Source: Pseudoselenomonas ruminantium | GTDB taxonomy: Bacteria > Bacillota > Negativicutes > Selenomonadales > Selenomonadaceae | Length of the DNA stretch: 6,676 nucleotides | Direction of reading: 5' to 3' | NCBI GenBank assembly: GCA_002448495.1 | Contig: DJYL01000074.1 | Span: forward strand, 1-6,676 | Shown: positions 1 through 6,119 of the stretch, in pieces | Numbering within the stretch: position 1 is the stretch's first letter | Layout: each line of letters begins with the position of its first letter | Made by a program: the position numbers and the translations under genes | The notes under the pieces: model-generated | The model's input: only the letters and a program-made list of their open reading frames with translations | The model's database searches: none | Told to the model about the DNA's origin: nothing

Positions 1-619
1 AGATATCAAGAAGGGCGAATTTGTATTCGTAGTGGGGCCCAGCGGTGCGGGCAAGTCCACGTTTATCAAGATGTTATTCCGGGAGGAATTGCCTACAGAG
101 GGCAAGCTTTTGGTGAACGGGCATGATGTGGTGCATATGGAGCGCTCCGAGGTGCCTTATCTGCGCCGTGAACTAGGGGTAATCTTTCAAGATTACCGCC
201 TGCTGCCGGATAAGACCGTGTTTGAAAACGTGGCGTTTGCCCTGCAGGTAATCGAAGCGCCCCGCCGTACGATGCAAAGAAGTGTCAATTCGGTGTTGGA
301 CGTAGTAGGGCTGCGGGATAAGTACCGCAGTTTCCCTTCCCAGCTTTCCGGCGGTGAACAGCAGCGGGTGGCTATCGCGCGGGCGATTGTCAACAATCCG
401 TCCATTGTAATTGCCGATGAGCCTACGGGCAACCTTGACCCGGAAACGAGTTGGGATATCATGGACATTTTCCGGCGTATCAACAAGGCAGGCACGACCA
501 TCGTCATGGCAACTCATGACCGCAATATTGTGGATACCATGAAACGGCGGGTTATTGCCATCGAAGACGGGCGCATTGTCCGTGACCAGCAGCGGGGAGG
601 ATATGGTTATGAAGCTTAG
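1..619 (+). CDS. ftsE: Cell division ATP-binding protein FtsE (5' end missing)
   Basis: ATPase subunit of the FtsEX complex, which sits on the cytoplasmic face of the membrane and uses ATP hydrolysis to switch on peptidoglycan hydrolysis outside the membrane through FtsX. The reading frame is open from base 2 and has no start in the window. 205 residues are visible; the family is usually about 225-230, so roughly 20-25 N-terminal residues are missing. In fragment numbering: Walker [10 protein letters not shown] at 12-20, Q-loop Gln63 in [13 protein letters not shown] signature [14 protein letters not shown] from 115, Walker B IVIADEP with catalytic Glu140, D-loop GNLDP, and switch His172 in ATHD. 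The [20 protein letters not shown] stretch is typical of FtsE and separates it from LolD/MacB-type ATPases. The ftsX overlap just downstream confirms the identity. A GTG at 32 lies inside Walker A and cannot be the start. Confidence 0.96.
   Translation, partial: DIKKGEFVFVVGPSGAGKSTFIKMLFREELPTEGKLLVNGHDVVHMERSEVPYLRRELGVIFQDYRLLPDKTVFENVAFALQVIEAPRRTMQRSVNSVLDVVGLRDKYRSFPSQLSGGEQQRVAIARAIVNNPSIVIADEPTGNLDPETSWDIMDIFRRINKAGTTIVMATHDRNIVDTMKRRVIAIEDGRIVRDQQRGGYGYEA
594..600 (+). promoter_or_regulatory. Ribosome binding site of ftsX inside the end of ftsE
   Basis: GGGGAGG sits within the last codons of ftsE. It is 8 nt from the ATG at 609 but only 2 nt from the ATG at 603, so it decides in favour of the 609 start. 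Confidence 0.75.
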
Positions 620-1496
620 AACAGGTGAATATTTTATTCAGGAGGTATTCCGTTCCCTGCGGCGCAACAACTGGATGTCCTTTGCCTCGATTGGCACAGT
701 GGCGGTATCGCTGTTCGTACTGGGCGTGTTTTTGATTCTGGTACTCAACATGAACCGCATGGCGTCCATGCTCGAATCGCAGGTGCAGATTAGCGTATAC
801 CTGCAGGATGATGTGAAAAAAAGTGACCGCATTGACCTGCAAAGCGACATTGAAAAAATGCAGGGCATTGATACGGTGAAGTTCGTGGATAAGGATGCGG
901 CCAAGGAACGATTGTCCGAGCGTTTGGGCGACCAAAAGTATCTTTTGGATGCGTTAGGAGACAAAAACCCGCTGCCGGATTCCTTTGAAGTAACGGTCAA
1001 AACACCGGAAATGGTGGAAACTGCCGCCAAGGCCATTGAACGCATGGAGGGCGTGGAGTCGGCAAAATACGGTCAGGATGTGGTGGAGCATCTCTTTGAC
1101 ATCACAAGGCTTATGCGCATTTTTGGTCTGGTGCTGATGCTGCTTTTGGCCGGAGCCACGATTTTCATTATCTCCAATACCATCAGACTTACCGTATTTG
1201 CGCGGCGCAAGGAAATCGCCATTATGAAATATGTAGGGGCAACGGACTGGTTTATCCGCTGGCCGTTCCTGATGGAAGGCATTGTGCTGGGCTGTATCGG
1301 CGGCATTTTGTCGGCGCTGGCCCTGCGCAGTTTCTATGCGGCGATGGCGGCAAAGATTTATAACACGCTGGCTTTCTTCCCGCTGATGCCGCAATATCCT
1401 TTTATGAATTATGTGACGGTGGCGATTATCATCTCCGGCATGTTTATCGGTGCTATCGGTTCGGCTTTCTCGCTGAAACGGTTCCTAGAGGTTTGA
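609..1496 (+). CDS. ftsX: Cell division protein FtsX, permease-like subunit
   Basis: Membrane partner of FtsE; it does not transport a solute but relays ATPase cycles to a periplasmic or extracellular murein hydrolase. With the chosen start it has 295 residues, the normal family length. The cytoplasmic N-terminus ([22 protein letters not shown]) leads into TM1 at about 27-47. A large outer domain spans about 50-167 (QISVYLQDDV..., PLPDSFEVTV), followed by TM2 at about 170-190, the conserved RRKEIAIMKYVGAT segment at 199-212, TM3 at about 219-239 and TM4 at about 268-288. The ATG at 609 was preferred because GGGGAGG at 594-600 lies 8 nt upstream; the in-frame ATG at 603 is only 2 nt from it, and more distal starts would add a non-conserved tail inside ftsE. 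The gene overlaps ftsE by 11 nt, suggesting translational coupling and equal amounts of the two subunits. Confidence 0.96.
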   Translation: MKLRTGEYFIQEVFRSLRRNNWMSFASIGTVAVSLFVLGVFLILVLNMNRMASMLESQVQISVYLQDDVKKSDRIDLQSDIEKMQGIDTVKFVDKDAAKERLSERLGDQKYLLDALGDKNPLPDSFEVTVKTPEMVETAAKAIERMEGVESAKYGQDVVEHLFDITRLMRIFGLVLMLLLAGATIFIISNTIRLTVFARRKEIAIMKYVGATDWFIRWPFLMEGIVLGCIGGILSALALRSFYAAMAAKIYNTLAFFPLMPQYPFMNYVTVAIIISGMFIGAIGSAFSLKRFLEV

Positions 1497-1497
1497 T

Positions 1498-2619
1498 ATG
1501 ATGAAAAAATGGCAGACAATAACCGCCGCGGCTTTGTCGGTATGGCTGGCATCTTCCACGGTATATGCCTCGCTGGAGGATGACAAGGCCAGCTACGACA
1601 AGCAGGCGGAGGAATTAAAGGGCAGGAGTAATGCCCTGCAATCGAAGATAGAATCTCTGTCCGAGGAAAAAAGAATTGTCGATGCAGAAGCGGATGAGGC
1701 TATCGCTGAACATAAGACGCTGCGGGCAGCTTTGGATGAAACTCTGGAGCGTATGGAAAAAAATGAAGCCCGTCTCAAAGAGGTAGAGGCTGATTACGAG
1801 AAAAAGAGTGACAAGCTGGGCGCACGCGTGCGCGATATCTACGTCAATGGGCAGATTTCATACTTGGATGTGCTCTTTGGCGCCAAGGATTTTTCCGACC
1901 TGATGACCCGTATGGATTTACTCAAAAAGGTCATCAAGCAGGATTATGACCTGGTGCATCTGGTACTGGATGAAAAAGCAGAAATCGAAAGCACCCAAAA
2001 GAGTCTGGAAAAAGACCGCGAGGCCCGCGCCGAGCAGGAGTTAAAAGCACGACAGGCGCGGGAAATCATGGAGGAAAAGGTCAGAAAGCGCAAGGCCATC
2101 ATTGACCAGATGAAAAGCGACAAGGCCACCGTTGACCGCCAGTATGATGAAATGATGGCGGCATCCAAGCAGATTGAGGAAATGCTCCGGCGCAGCAGTA
2201 TGGCTAATGCGCCCGCAGGAGCTGCGGCCAGCGGCAACGGCTCCATGATTTGGCCGGTGGGGGGCACGATTACCTCGGAATTTGGCTGGCGTACGCATCC
2301 GATTACGGGCACGCAGAAATTCCATAGCGGCATTGATATCGGTGCTGATTATGGGGTGCCCATTGCGGCAGCTGCTGCGGGTACGGTCGAATATGCGGGC
2401 TGGATTTCCGGCTATGGCAATACAATTATCATCAATCACGGCGGCGGCGTGACCACGCTTTATGGGCATAATCAGTCGCTGGCGGCATCTGTCGGTCAGC
2501 AGGTCAGCCAGGGGGAAACGATTGCCTATTGTGGTTCTACGGGCAACTCTACCGGCCCCCATTGTCATTTCGAGGTGCGTCAAAACGGCTCGCCGGTGAG
2601 TCCTTATGGCTATCTTTGA
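1498..2619 (+). CDS. Secreted coiled-coil murein hydrolase, M23/LytM domain (EnvC/PcsB-like)
   Basis: Predicted exported peptidoglycan endopeptidase of 373 residues. A signal peptide (MMKKWQTITAAALSVWLASSTVYA, likely cut after Ala24) is followed by a long charged coiled-coil region at about 27-235. Within it, the segment around GARVRDIYVNGQISYLDVLFGAKDFSDLM is typical of the PcsB/CwlO/EnvC N-terminal family. A short Ala/Gly/Ser linker leads to an M23 domain at about 250-373. All metal and catalytic residues are present: His276 and Asp280 (HSGID), His324 (YGHN), His355 and His357 (HCHFEV). E. coli EnvC has a degenerate LytM domain and only activates amidases; this protein should be able to cleave peptide cross-links itself. 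It starts 1 nt after the ftsX stop, with AGAGG at 1487-1491; the ATG at 1501 is an equally possible start. Operon position and coiled coil make it the likely FtsEX-controlled hydrolase (inference). Confidence 0.93.
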   Translation: MMKKWQTITAAALSVWLASSTVYASLEDDKASYDKQAEELKGRSNALQSKIESLSEEKRIVDAEADEAIAEHKTLRAALDETLERMEKNEARLKEVEADYEKKSDKLGARVRDIYVNGQISYLDVLFGAKDFSDLMTRMDLLKKVIKQDYDLVHLVLDEKAEIESTQKSLEKDREARAEQELKARQAREIMEEKVRKRKAIIDQMKSDKATVDRQYDEMMAASKQIEEMLRRSSMANAPAGAAASGNGSMIWPVGGTITSEFGWRTHPITGTQKFHSGIDIGADYGVPIAAAAAGTVEYAGWISGYGNTIIINHGGGVTTLYGHNQSLAASVGQQVSQGETIAYCGSTGNSTGPHCHFEVRQNGSPVSPYGYL

Positions 2620-2643
2620 TAACCGGTTGGAAGGTGAAAGCGA

Positions 2644-3792
2644 TTGAGTAAGAAAAAAATAGTCCTGATTGTCGTGGTGACGGCAATTTTTTCCAGTGTC
2701 CTGACCATTATGGGGCTGATGAAAATACTGGGGCTGGGCGGTGAAAAGACCACGGATCTATTGCGGTTCTTCGGCGTCATGCGCATGATTGAAACCCGTT
2801 ATGTCAGCGATGTGGACAGCAGTACGCTTATGGACGGTGCCATTGACGGCATGGTGAAATCCCTGGGCGACCCCCATTCCATGTACATGAAAACTTCCCT
2901 GTATAAATCCCTCAAGGAGCATACCGCAGGCGCCTTTGGCGGCATTGGCGTGACCATGGGCTTTAAGGATGATAAGGTCACGATTATGTCTGTATTGGAG
3001 GGGACGCCCGGCGAGAAAGTGGGGCTTAAAGTCGGTGACGAAATCCTGTCTGTGGACGGTACGCCGGTGTCGGAGTACCAGCCGGAGGAAGTGGCCCTCC
3101 ATATCCGCGGTGAAGCGGGTACCGAAGTGAAGCTGCTGATTCACCGCGCAGAGGAGGAGGACAAGGAATATACCATTGAACGAGACATGATTAAAGTGCG
3201 CTCGGCCAAGGGCAAACTGCTTGATGACAGCAATTTGGGATATATCCGCATTGCCTCTTTTGGGGAAAACACGGGTGACGAATTTAAAGAAGAATACAAT
3301 AAGCTGAAAGACAGCGGGATGACAGGCCTTATCCTTGACCTGCGGCAAAATCCCGGCGGTCTTATCACAAGCTGCGTAGAAGTGGCGGATATGCTGGTGC
3401 CTAAGGGGAACATTGTTTCCGTTGTACAACGGGACGGCTCCCGGGAAAGCTATGATTCCGATTTGGAAGAAGCGCCCTATCCTTTGGTCGTTCTGATTGA
3501 CGGCAACAGTGCCAGTGCTTCGGAAATTTTGGCCGGAGCCTTGCAGGACAGGGAGGCCGCAACGATTGTTGGCACGAAATCCTACGGCAAAGGGTCTGTG
3601 CAGGTAGTGGTTCCCCTGTTTCATAATGACGGGCTGAAACTTACCATTGCCAAATACTATACGCCCAGCGGCAAATGTATTGACGGCATAGGTATTGAAC
3701 CGGATATTACGGTAAACCTGCCGGAAGATGTGTTGGAAGATACTCAGCTCAATATGGCAAAAGAAGTATTGCAAAAGAAGATAAGCGAATAA
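2644..3792 (+). CDS. Membrane-anchored C-terminal processing protease (S41 family, PDZ domain)
   Basis: Serine protease of the CtpA/CtpB/Prc family, 382 residues, predicted to act outside the cytoplasmic membrane on envelope proteins. Order: uncleaved signal anchor at about 6-24 (IVLIVVVTAIFSSVLTIMG), S41 N-terminal helices with DGMVKSLGDPHSMYM at 69-83, PDZ domain about 95-178 beginning GAFGGIGVTMG, then the peptidase core with LGYIRIASF and GLILDLRQNPGG. The catalytic Ser291 lies in NSASASE, with Lys316 and Gln320 in SYGKGSVQ; the 25-residue Ser-Lys and 4-residue Lys-Gln spacings match the family triad. The start is a TTG, preceded by GGAAGGTG at 2629-2636. The next in-frame ATG would remove the membrane anchor, so TTG is well supported. 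It is the last gene of the ftsEX operon, 24 nt after the hydrolase; ctpB lies beside ftsEX in Bacillus too. Its substrate is unknown. Confidence 0.94.
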   Translation: MSKKKIVLIVVVTAIFSSVLTIMGLMKILGLGGEKTTDLLRFFGVMRMIETRYVSDVDSSTLMDGAIDGMVKSLGDPHSMYMKTSLYKSLKEHTAGAFGGIGVTMGFKDDKVTIMSVLEGTPGEKVGLKVGDEILSVDGTPVSEYQPEEVALHIRGEAGTEVKLLIHRAEEEDKEYTIERDMIKVRSAKGKLLDDSNLGYIRIASFGENTGDEFKEEYNKLKDSGMTGLILDLRQNPGGLITSCVEVADMLVPKGNIVSVVQRDGSRESYDSDLEEAPYPLVVLIDGNSASASEILAGALQDREAATIVGTKSYGKGSVQVVVPLFHNDGLKLTIAKYYTPSGKCIDGIGIEPDITVNLPEDVLEDTQLNMAKEVLQKKISE

Positions 3793-3832
3793 AAAAAGAC
3801 CGTTGCAGCCGGATTGCCGCAACGGTCTTTTT
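3793..3832. terminator. Bidirectional intrinsic terminator between convergent genes
   Basis: A perfect 14-bp inverted repeat: left arm AAAAAGACCGTTGC at 3793-3806, 12-nt loop, right arm GCAACGGTCTTTTT at 3819-3832. The GC-rich stem (GACCGTTGC) is followed by a T run on the + strand and, because the left arm starts with A's, by a T run on the - strand as well. It begins directly after the protease stop (3792) and ends 12 nt from the nuclease stop (3844), so it can end both transcripts. Confidence 0.93.
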
Positions 3833-3843
3833 CTTATGGAATT

Positions 3844-5676
3844 TTACTGCAGGTCGAGCTGAATGAGCAGCGGGTCATGGTCACTGACACGGCCATGTTC
3901 CACCATGAAGGAGGAGTTCACATGCACGATGTCAAATTCGTAATGCCCCTTCAGATTGTTGCTGACAATGATGTTGTCGAGAATCTGATTGTTGCCCTGA
4001 TAATAATAAGCGTAGCGGTCACCTAAGTTGTAGTCCTTGATTACGCTGTGCATATTGGAGCCTTCAAAGGTCTTGATTACGGGGCTGAATTCAAAGTCAT
4101 TGAAGTCACCCGTGAGCAGGACATTGAGGTTGGGATTCTGGGCCATGCCTTCATCAACGAACTTCTTGATGTCAGCAGCCAGTTTCAGCCGTTTTGCCTC
4201 GGATTTGAAAGTCACGGGCTGCTTCTTGCCATACAGGCTGTCGTCACCGAGCTTGGAATTGAGATGGTTGGCGACAATCAGCACGTCTTTGCCGTTAAAG
4301 GTAAATTCAGCAGCCAGAGATTTACGCGTGTGTTCGTACAAAGGATCATTGGGGTTAATGCGTCCCGGATTCAGGGTAAGATGGCCATTTTCCCATTTGT
4401 TGGCATCATTTGCCTTGCCGACCTTGCCGGCTTTCAACTGTACCCGGTCAGGGCGGTAGAAATAGGCTACACGGATATTGGCACCGGGCTGGCCGCCGTC
4501 CTCGTTATAGTTCGGATTGATGTTTACGCATTCATACTGAACACCGGACTGGGCGAGGATTTCATCCGTCAGTCGTTTTGCACTCTTGGAGGCATCCGCA
4601 TCGCCGCTGTCGGTGGGGCCGTCATTATCCTGCAGCTCCAGCACCGTGATAATATCCGGTTTCTTGAGGTCATTGATGATGGACTGAGCAAGACGCTTTA
4701 CCTTACGGTCGGGAGTTTTTGCCGGATTAGCGGAGAAATTCTCGATGTTATAGGAAGCCACCAGCAGCTTGTTGGGGTCAGGATTAATAGTGGTCTTTTC
4801 CGGCTGCAGGCCGCCATCTACGAGAGGCGGGAGCTGGTTCATGCGGGTCAGCACCTTGAAAATACCGAAGCCATAGGTTACAACGCCCGTTACATTGCCA
4901 TTAAGGCGGTCACCGGATTTGCAGACAAAATTCTTGGCATTGCCGCCCTGCAGGGCAAGGCAGATATGTTCCGGATGCATATCATCAGCCGTGATGGAGA
5001 GGCTGCCGGAATTGTTGAAGGGACCTTCATGCGTGCCCGGTACGACAAATATCTCTCCATAACGCTGCGGCCCTAAGATGCGGGGCTGGTCAACCTCTAC
5101 GAGCATTCCTTCCAACGATTCCCAAAAATCAATGGCATCCTTATCGGGATTGAATACGGAAAGCCCGTCACTGTCAATCGTTTTGCGGGGAATCATGCGG
5201 TCCTTGTCCAGTACCACAGGCTTGGGCAAGTCCTTGCGTCCCAGCTGCTTTACCTTGCTGGCTTTTATCTCCGTGATGGTGAGGTCGGTTTCTTCCTTAC
5301 CCTTGTAACCGGCACCATAATATTCAATCACTTCACCATCCACAGACACATAGTCACCGATTCCGGCACTGGTGTTGGGGGCATAAACCATTATGCCATC
5401 AGAGGTCTTATCATTGCCGTCACCCTCATCCTGAAGGAAGAACACGCTGTCACTCTGACGGAAGGTGATGACCCCGCGAATATCCTTGACCTTCTTTCCA
5501 TTATAAGGCGAAATATGATTTTCCCCTTGAATATCACCGATATGCAGAGCGGTTTCCTGCTGGGCGGCATAAGCAAGTGGTGCCTGCCACGGCATTTCCG
5601 GAGCGGTGTACATCCCTGCTCCCGTCAGCATCATGGCGGCTAAAGCTGCCCGCAGCCAAGTTTTTTTCTTTGACAT
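3844..5676 (-). CDS. Secreted endonuclease/exonuclease/phosphatase-family nuclease (ExeM/NucH-like)
   Basis: Predicted exported metal-dependent nuclease of 610 residues. Signal peptide MSKKKTWLRAALAAMMLTGAGMYTA..., likely cut after AYA at 37. Residues about 45-290 form a beta-rich region resembling the OB-fold segment of extracellular nucleases (VKDIRGVITFRQSDSVFFLQDEGDG..., then IGDYVSVDGEVIEY). The EEP catalytic domain covers about 303-610: Asn310 (SYNIENF), Glu347 (LELQDND), His471 (ANHLNSK), Asp524 and Asn526 (TGDFND), and Asp599-His600 (SDHDP). All expected active-site positions are present, so it should be active on DNA and perhaps RNA; phosphodiester specificity cannot be read from sequence. 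The ATG at 5676 was chosen over a GTG at 5703 because AAAGGAG (5693-5687) lies between them, 10 nt before the ATG, and because the protein then starts with a standard signal peptide. It is monocistronic, convergent with the protease and divergent from the phosphatase. Confidence 0.9.
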   Translation of the reverse strand: MSKKKTWLRAALAAMMLTGAGMYTAPEMPWQAPLAYAAQQETALHIGDIQGENHISPYNGKKVKDIRGVITFRQSDSVFFLQDEGDGNDKTSDGIMVYAPNTSAGIGDYVSVDGEVIEYYGAGYKGKEETDLTITEIKASKVKQLGRKDLPKPVVLDKDRMIPRKTIDSDGLSVFNPDKDAIDFWESLEGMLVEVDQPRILGPQRYGEIFVVPGTHEGPFNNSGSLSITADDMHPEHICLALQGGNAKNFVCKSGDRLNGNVTGVVTYGFGIFKVLTRMNQLPPLVDGGLQPEKTTINPDPNKLLVASYNIENFSANPAKTPDRKVKRLAQSIINDLKKPDIITVLELQDNDGPTDSGDADASKSAKRLTDEILAQSGVQYECVNINPNYNEDGGQPGANIRVAYFYRPDRVQLKAGKVGKANDANKWENGHLTLNPGRINPNDPLYEHTRKSLAAEFTFNGKDVLIVANHLNSKLGDDSLYGKKQPVTFKSEAKRLKLAADIKKFVDEGMAQNPNLNVLLTGDFNDFEFSPVIKTFEGSNMHSVIKDYNLGDRYAYYYQGNNQILDNIIVSNNLKGHYEFDIVHVNSSFMVEHGRVSDHDPLLIQLDLQ

Positions 5677-5686
5677 AGAAAGATAA

Positions 5687-5693
5687 CTCCTTT
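5687..5693 (-). promoter_or_regulatory. Ribosome binding site of the secreted nuclease
   Basis: AAAGGAG on the - strand, 10 nt before the ATG at 5676. It lies downstream of the alternative GTG at 5703 and so argues against that longer start. Confidence 0.8.
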
Positions 5694-5720
5694 CGCAAAA
5701 CACGAAATTTCCTGTTTATT

Positions 5721-5749
5721 ATTGTAAAAGTTACAAAAAGTATTGTCAA
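5721..5749 (-). promoter_or_regulatory. Sigma-70-type promoter of the secreted nuclease
   Basis: On the - strand, TTGACA (5749-5744) and TACAAT (5726-5721) are separated by 17 nt: a perfect -35, a -10 with one mismatch from TATAAT, and ideal spacing. Predicted transcription start is near 5714, giving a leader of about 38 nt that contains the AAAGGAG ribosome binding site. Two inverted repeats lie on this promoter, one over each box, so it is probably regulated despite its strength. Confidence 0.8.
5722..5736. promoter_or_regulatory. Candidate operator: inverted repeat over the nuclease -10 box
   Basis: TTGTAA, 3 nt, TTACAA: perfect 6-bp arms covering five of six bases of the -10 box and the adjoining spacer. 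The layout fits the 7-1-7 shape of Fur/PerR/Zur-type boxes but not the exact consensus of any of them. A second odd palindrome, TATTG-T-CAATA at 5741-5751, covers the -35. A repressor bound here would block RNA polymerase. The regulator is unknown and chance is possible in AT-rich DNA. Confidence 0.4.
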
Positions 5750-5800
5750 TAATAAAATTCTGACAAAAACATTTTCTATAATCGTTTTCTATTGAGCATG

Positions 5801-5812
5801 CAAAATATTTTG
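5801..5812. repeat. 12-bp perfect AT-rich palindrome
   Basis: CAAAATATTTTG is its own reverse complement. It lies between the two divergent promoters. With this base composition a short AT palindrome may be chance. Nearby, TTTTCTAT occurs twice as a direct repeat (5772-5779 and 5785-5792, period 13). Confidence 0.3.
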
Positions 5813-5829
5813 GGAAAAACAATAAAAAG

Positions 5830-5849
5830 TAGTACATAAATATGTACTA
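5830..5849. promoter_or_regulatory. Candidate regulator binding site: 20-bp perfect palindrome
   Basis: TAGTACATA, AA, TATGTACTA: perfect 9-bp arms with a 2-nt centre. The centre lies about 61 nt upstream of the start predicted from the TATAAT at 5889, a classic position for an upstream-bound activator. That promoter lacks a good -35, which fits activator dependence. No T run follows closely enough to make it a terminator. The binding protein cannot be named from the sequence. Confidence 0.55.
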
Positions 5850-5888
5850 TAGAGGACATGTGACCTTTTTTATTTATTTGCCTCGCGT

Positions 5889-5894
5889 TATAAT
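5889..5894 (+). promoter_or_regulatory. Likely -10 box of the acid phosphatase promoter
   Basis: A consensus TATAAT in GCGTTATAATAAAC. The -35 position 17 nt upstream holds only a T run (5866-5871), and there is no extended TG motif. Predicted start is near 5901. It is the best + strand promoter candidate in the gap, but the weak -35 leaves doubt. Confidence 0.5.
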
Positions 5895-5900
5895 AAACAT

Positions 5901-6119
5901 GTAGTTTTCAAAACGTCTGAAAATTAACAAGAGAAATAACAATTAGAGCAGATTTAAAAGTGATGCAGTCAATGCCGGTTGCATTGGGGACAGGAAACAA
6001 GGAAACTGCCCAGGGGTTATAACATAGCATGATGGCGGCTGCAGACGATTAAATTTCCGCTTATGGGGATTCTTTTGTTGAGGTTCAGACAGGAATTATT
6101 TTATTAAGGGGATGTTTTG
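5901..6119 (+). other. Long untranslated leader of the acid phosphatase gene
   Basis: About 219 nt separate the predicted transcript start from the ATG at 6120. Visible structure: a weak hairpin TTTTCA/TGAAAA (5905-5910 with 5918-5923); a better one CAATGC-CGGTT-GCATTG (5970-5986); and an outer pairing GCAGT (5965-5969) with ACTGC (6005-6009) that would enclose it. A small frame ATG 5963 to TAA 6020-6022 (19 codons, MQSMPVALGTGNKETAQGL) lies within this structured part but lacks a clear ribosome binding site. I recognise no known riboswitch class, no tRNA and no intrinsic terminator here. Confidence 0.4.
6106..6111 (+). promoter_or_regulatory. Ribosome binding site of the acid phosphatase
   Basis: AAGGGG, 8 nt before the ATG at 6120, fixes the start of a gene whose 3' end is outside the window. 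Confidence 0.8.

Noticed and set aside
555..608. Earlier start for ftsX within ftsE
   Set aside because: It would add residues not seen in FtsX proteins; the GGGGAGG is correctly spaced only for the ATG at 609.
2758..3822. Long open frame on the - strand (354 codons) opposite the S41 protease
   Set aside because: It is a shadow of the protease gene; its composition (rich in His, Phe, Arg and Asn) is typical of antisense frames, and it would cross the terminator hairpin.
4048..5076. Long open frame on the + strand (342 codons) opposite the nuclease
   Set aside because: It is antisense to a gene with a signal peptide and all EEP motifs, has no ribosome binding site, and shows no recognisable domain.
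5677..5703. GTG start at 5703 adding nine residues to the nuclease
   Set aside because: The AAAGGAG ribosome binding site lies downstream of it, and the added residues would precede a normal signal peptide.
5777..5782. A second TATAAT on the + strand in the divergent gap
   Set aside because: No -35-like hexamer lies 16-18 nt upstream (5754-5759 is AAAATT), and it would lengthen the phosphatase leader to over 300 nt. The TATAAT at 5889 is the better candidate.
5960..6060. Partial resemblance to a cobalamin riboswitch core (GGAAACTGCCCAGGGG)
   Set aside because: The B12 box (AGCCAGGAGACCTGCC-like) and the usual paired arms are absent, and the downstream gene is not a cobalamin target. The likeness is limited to a few bases.
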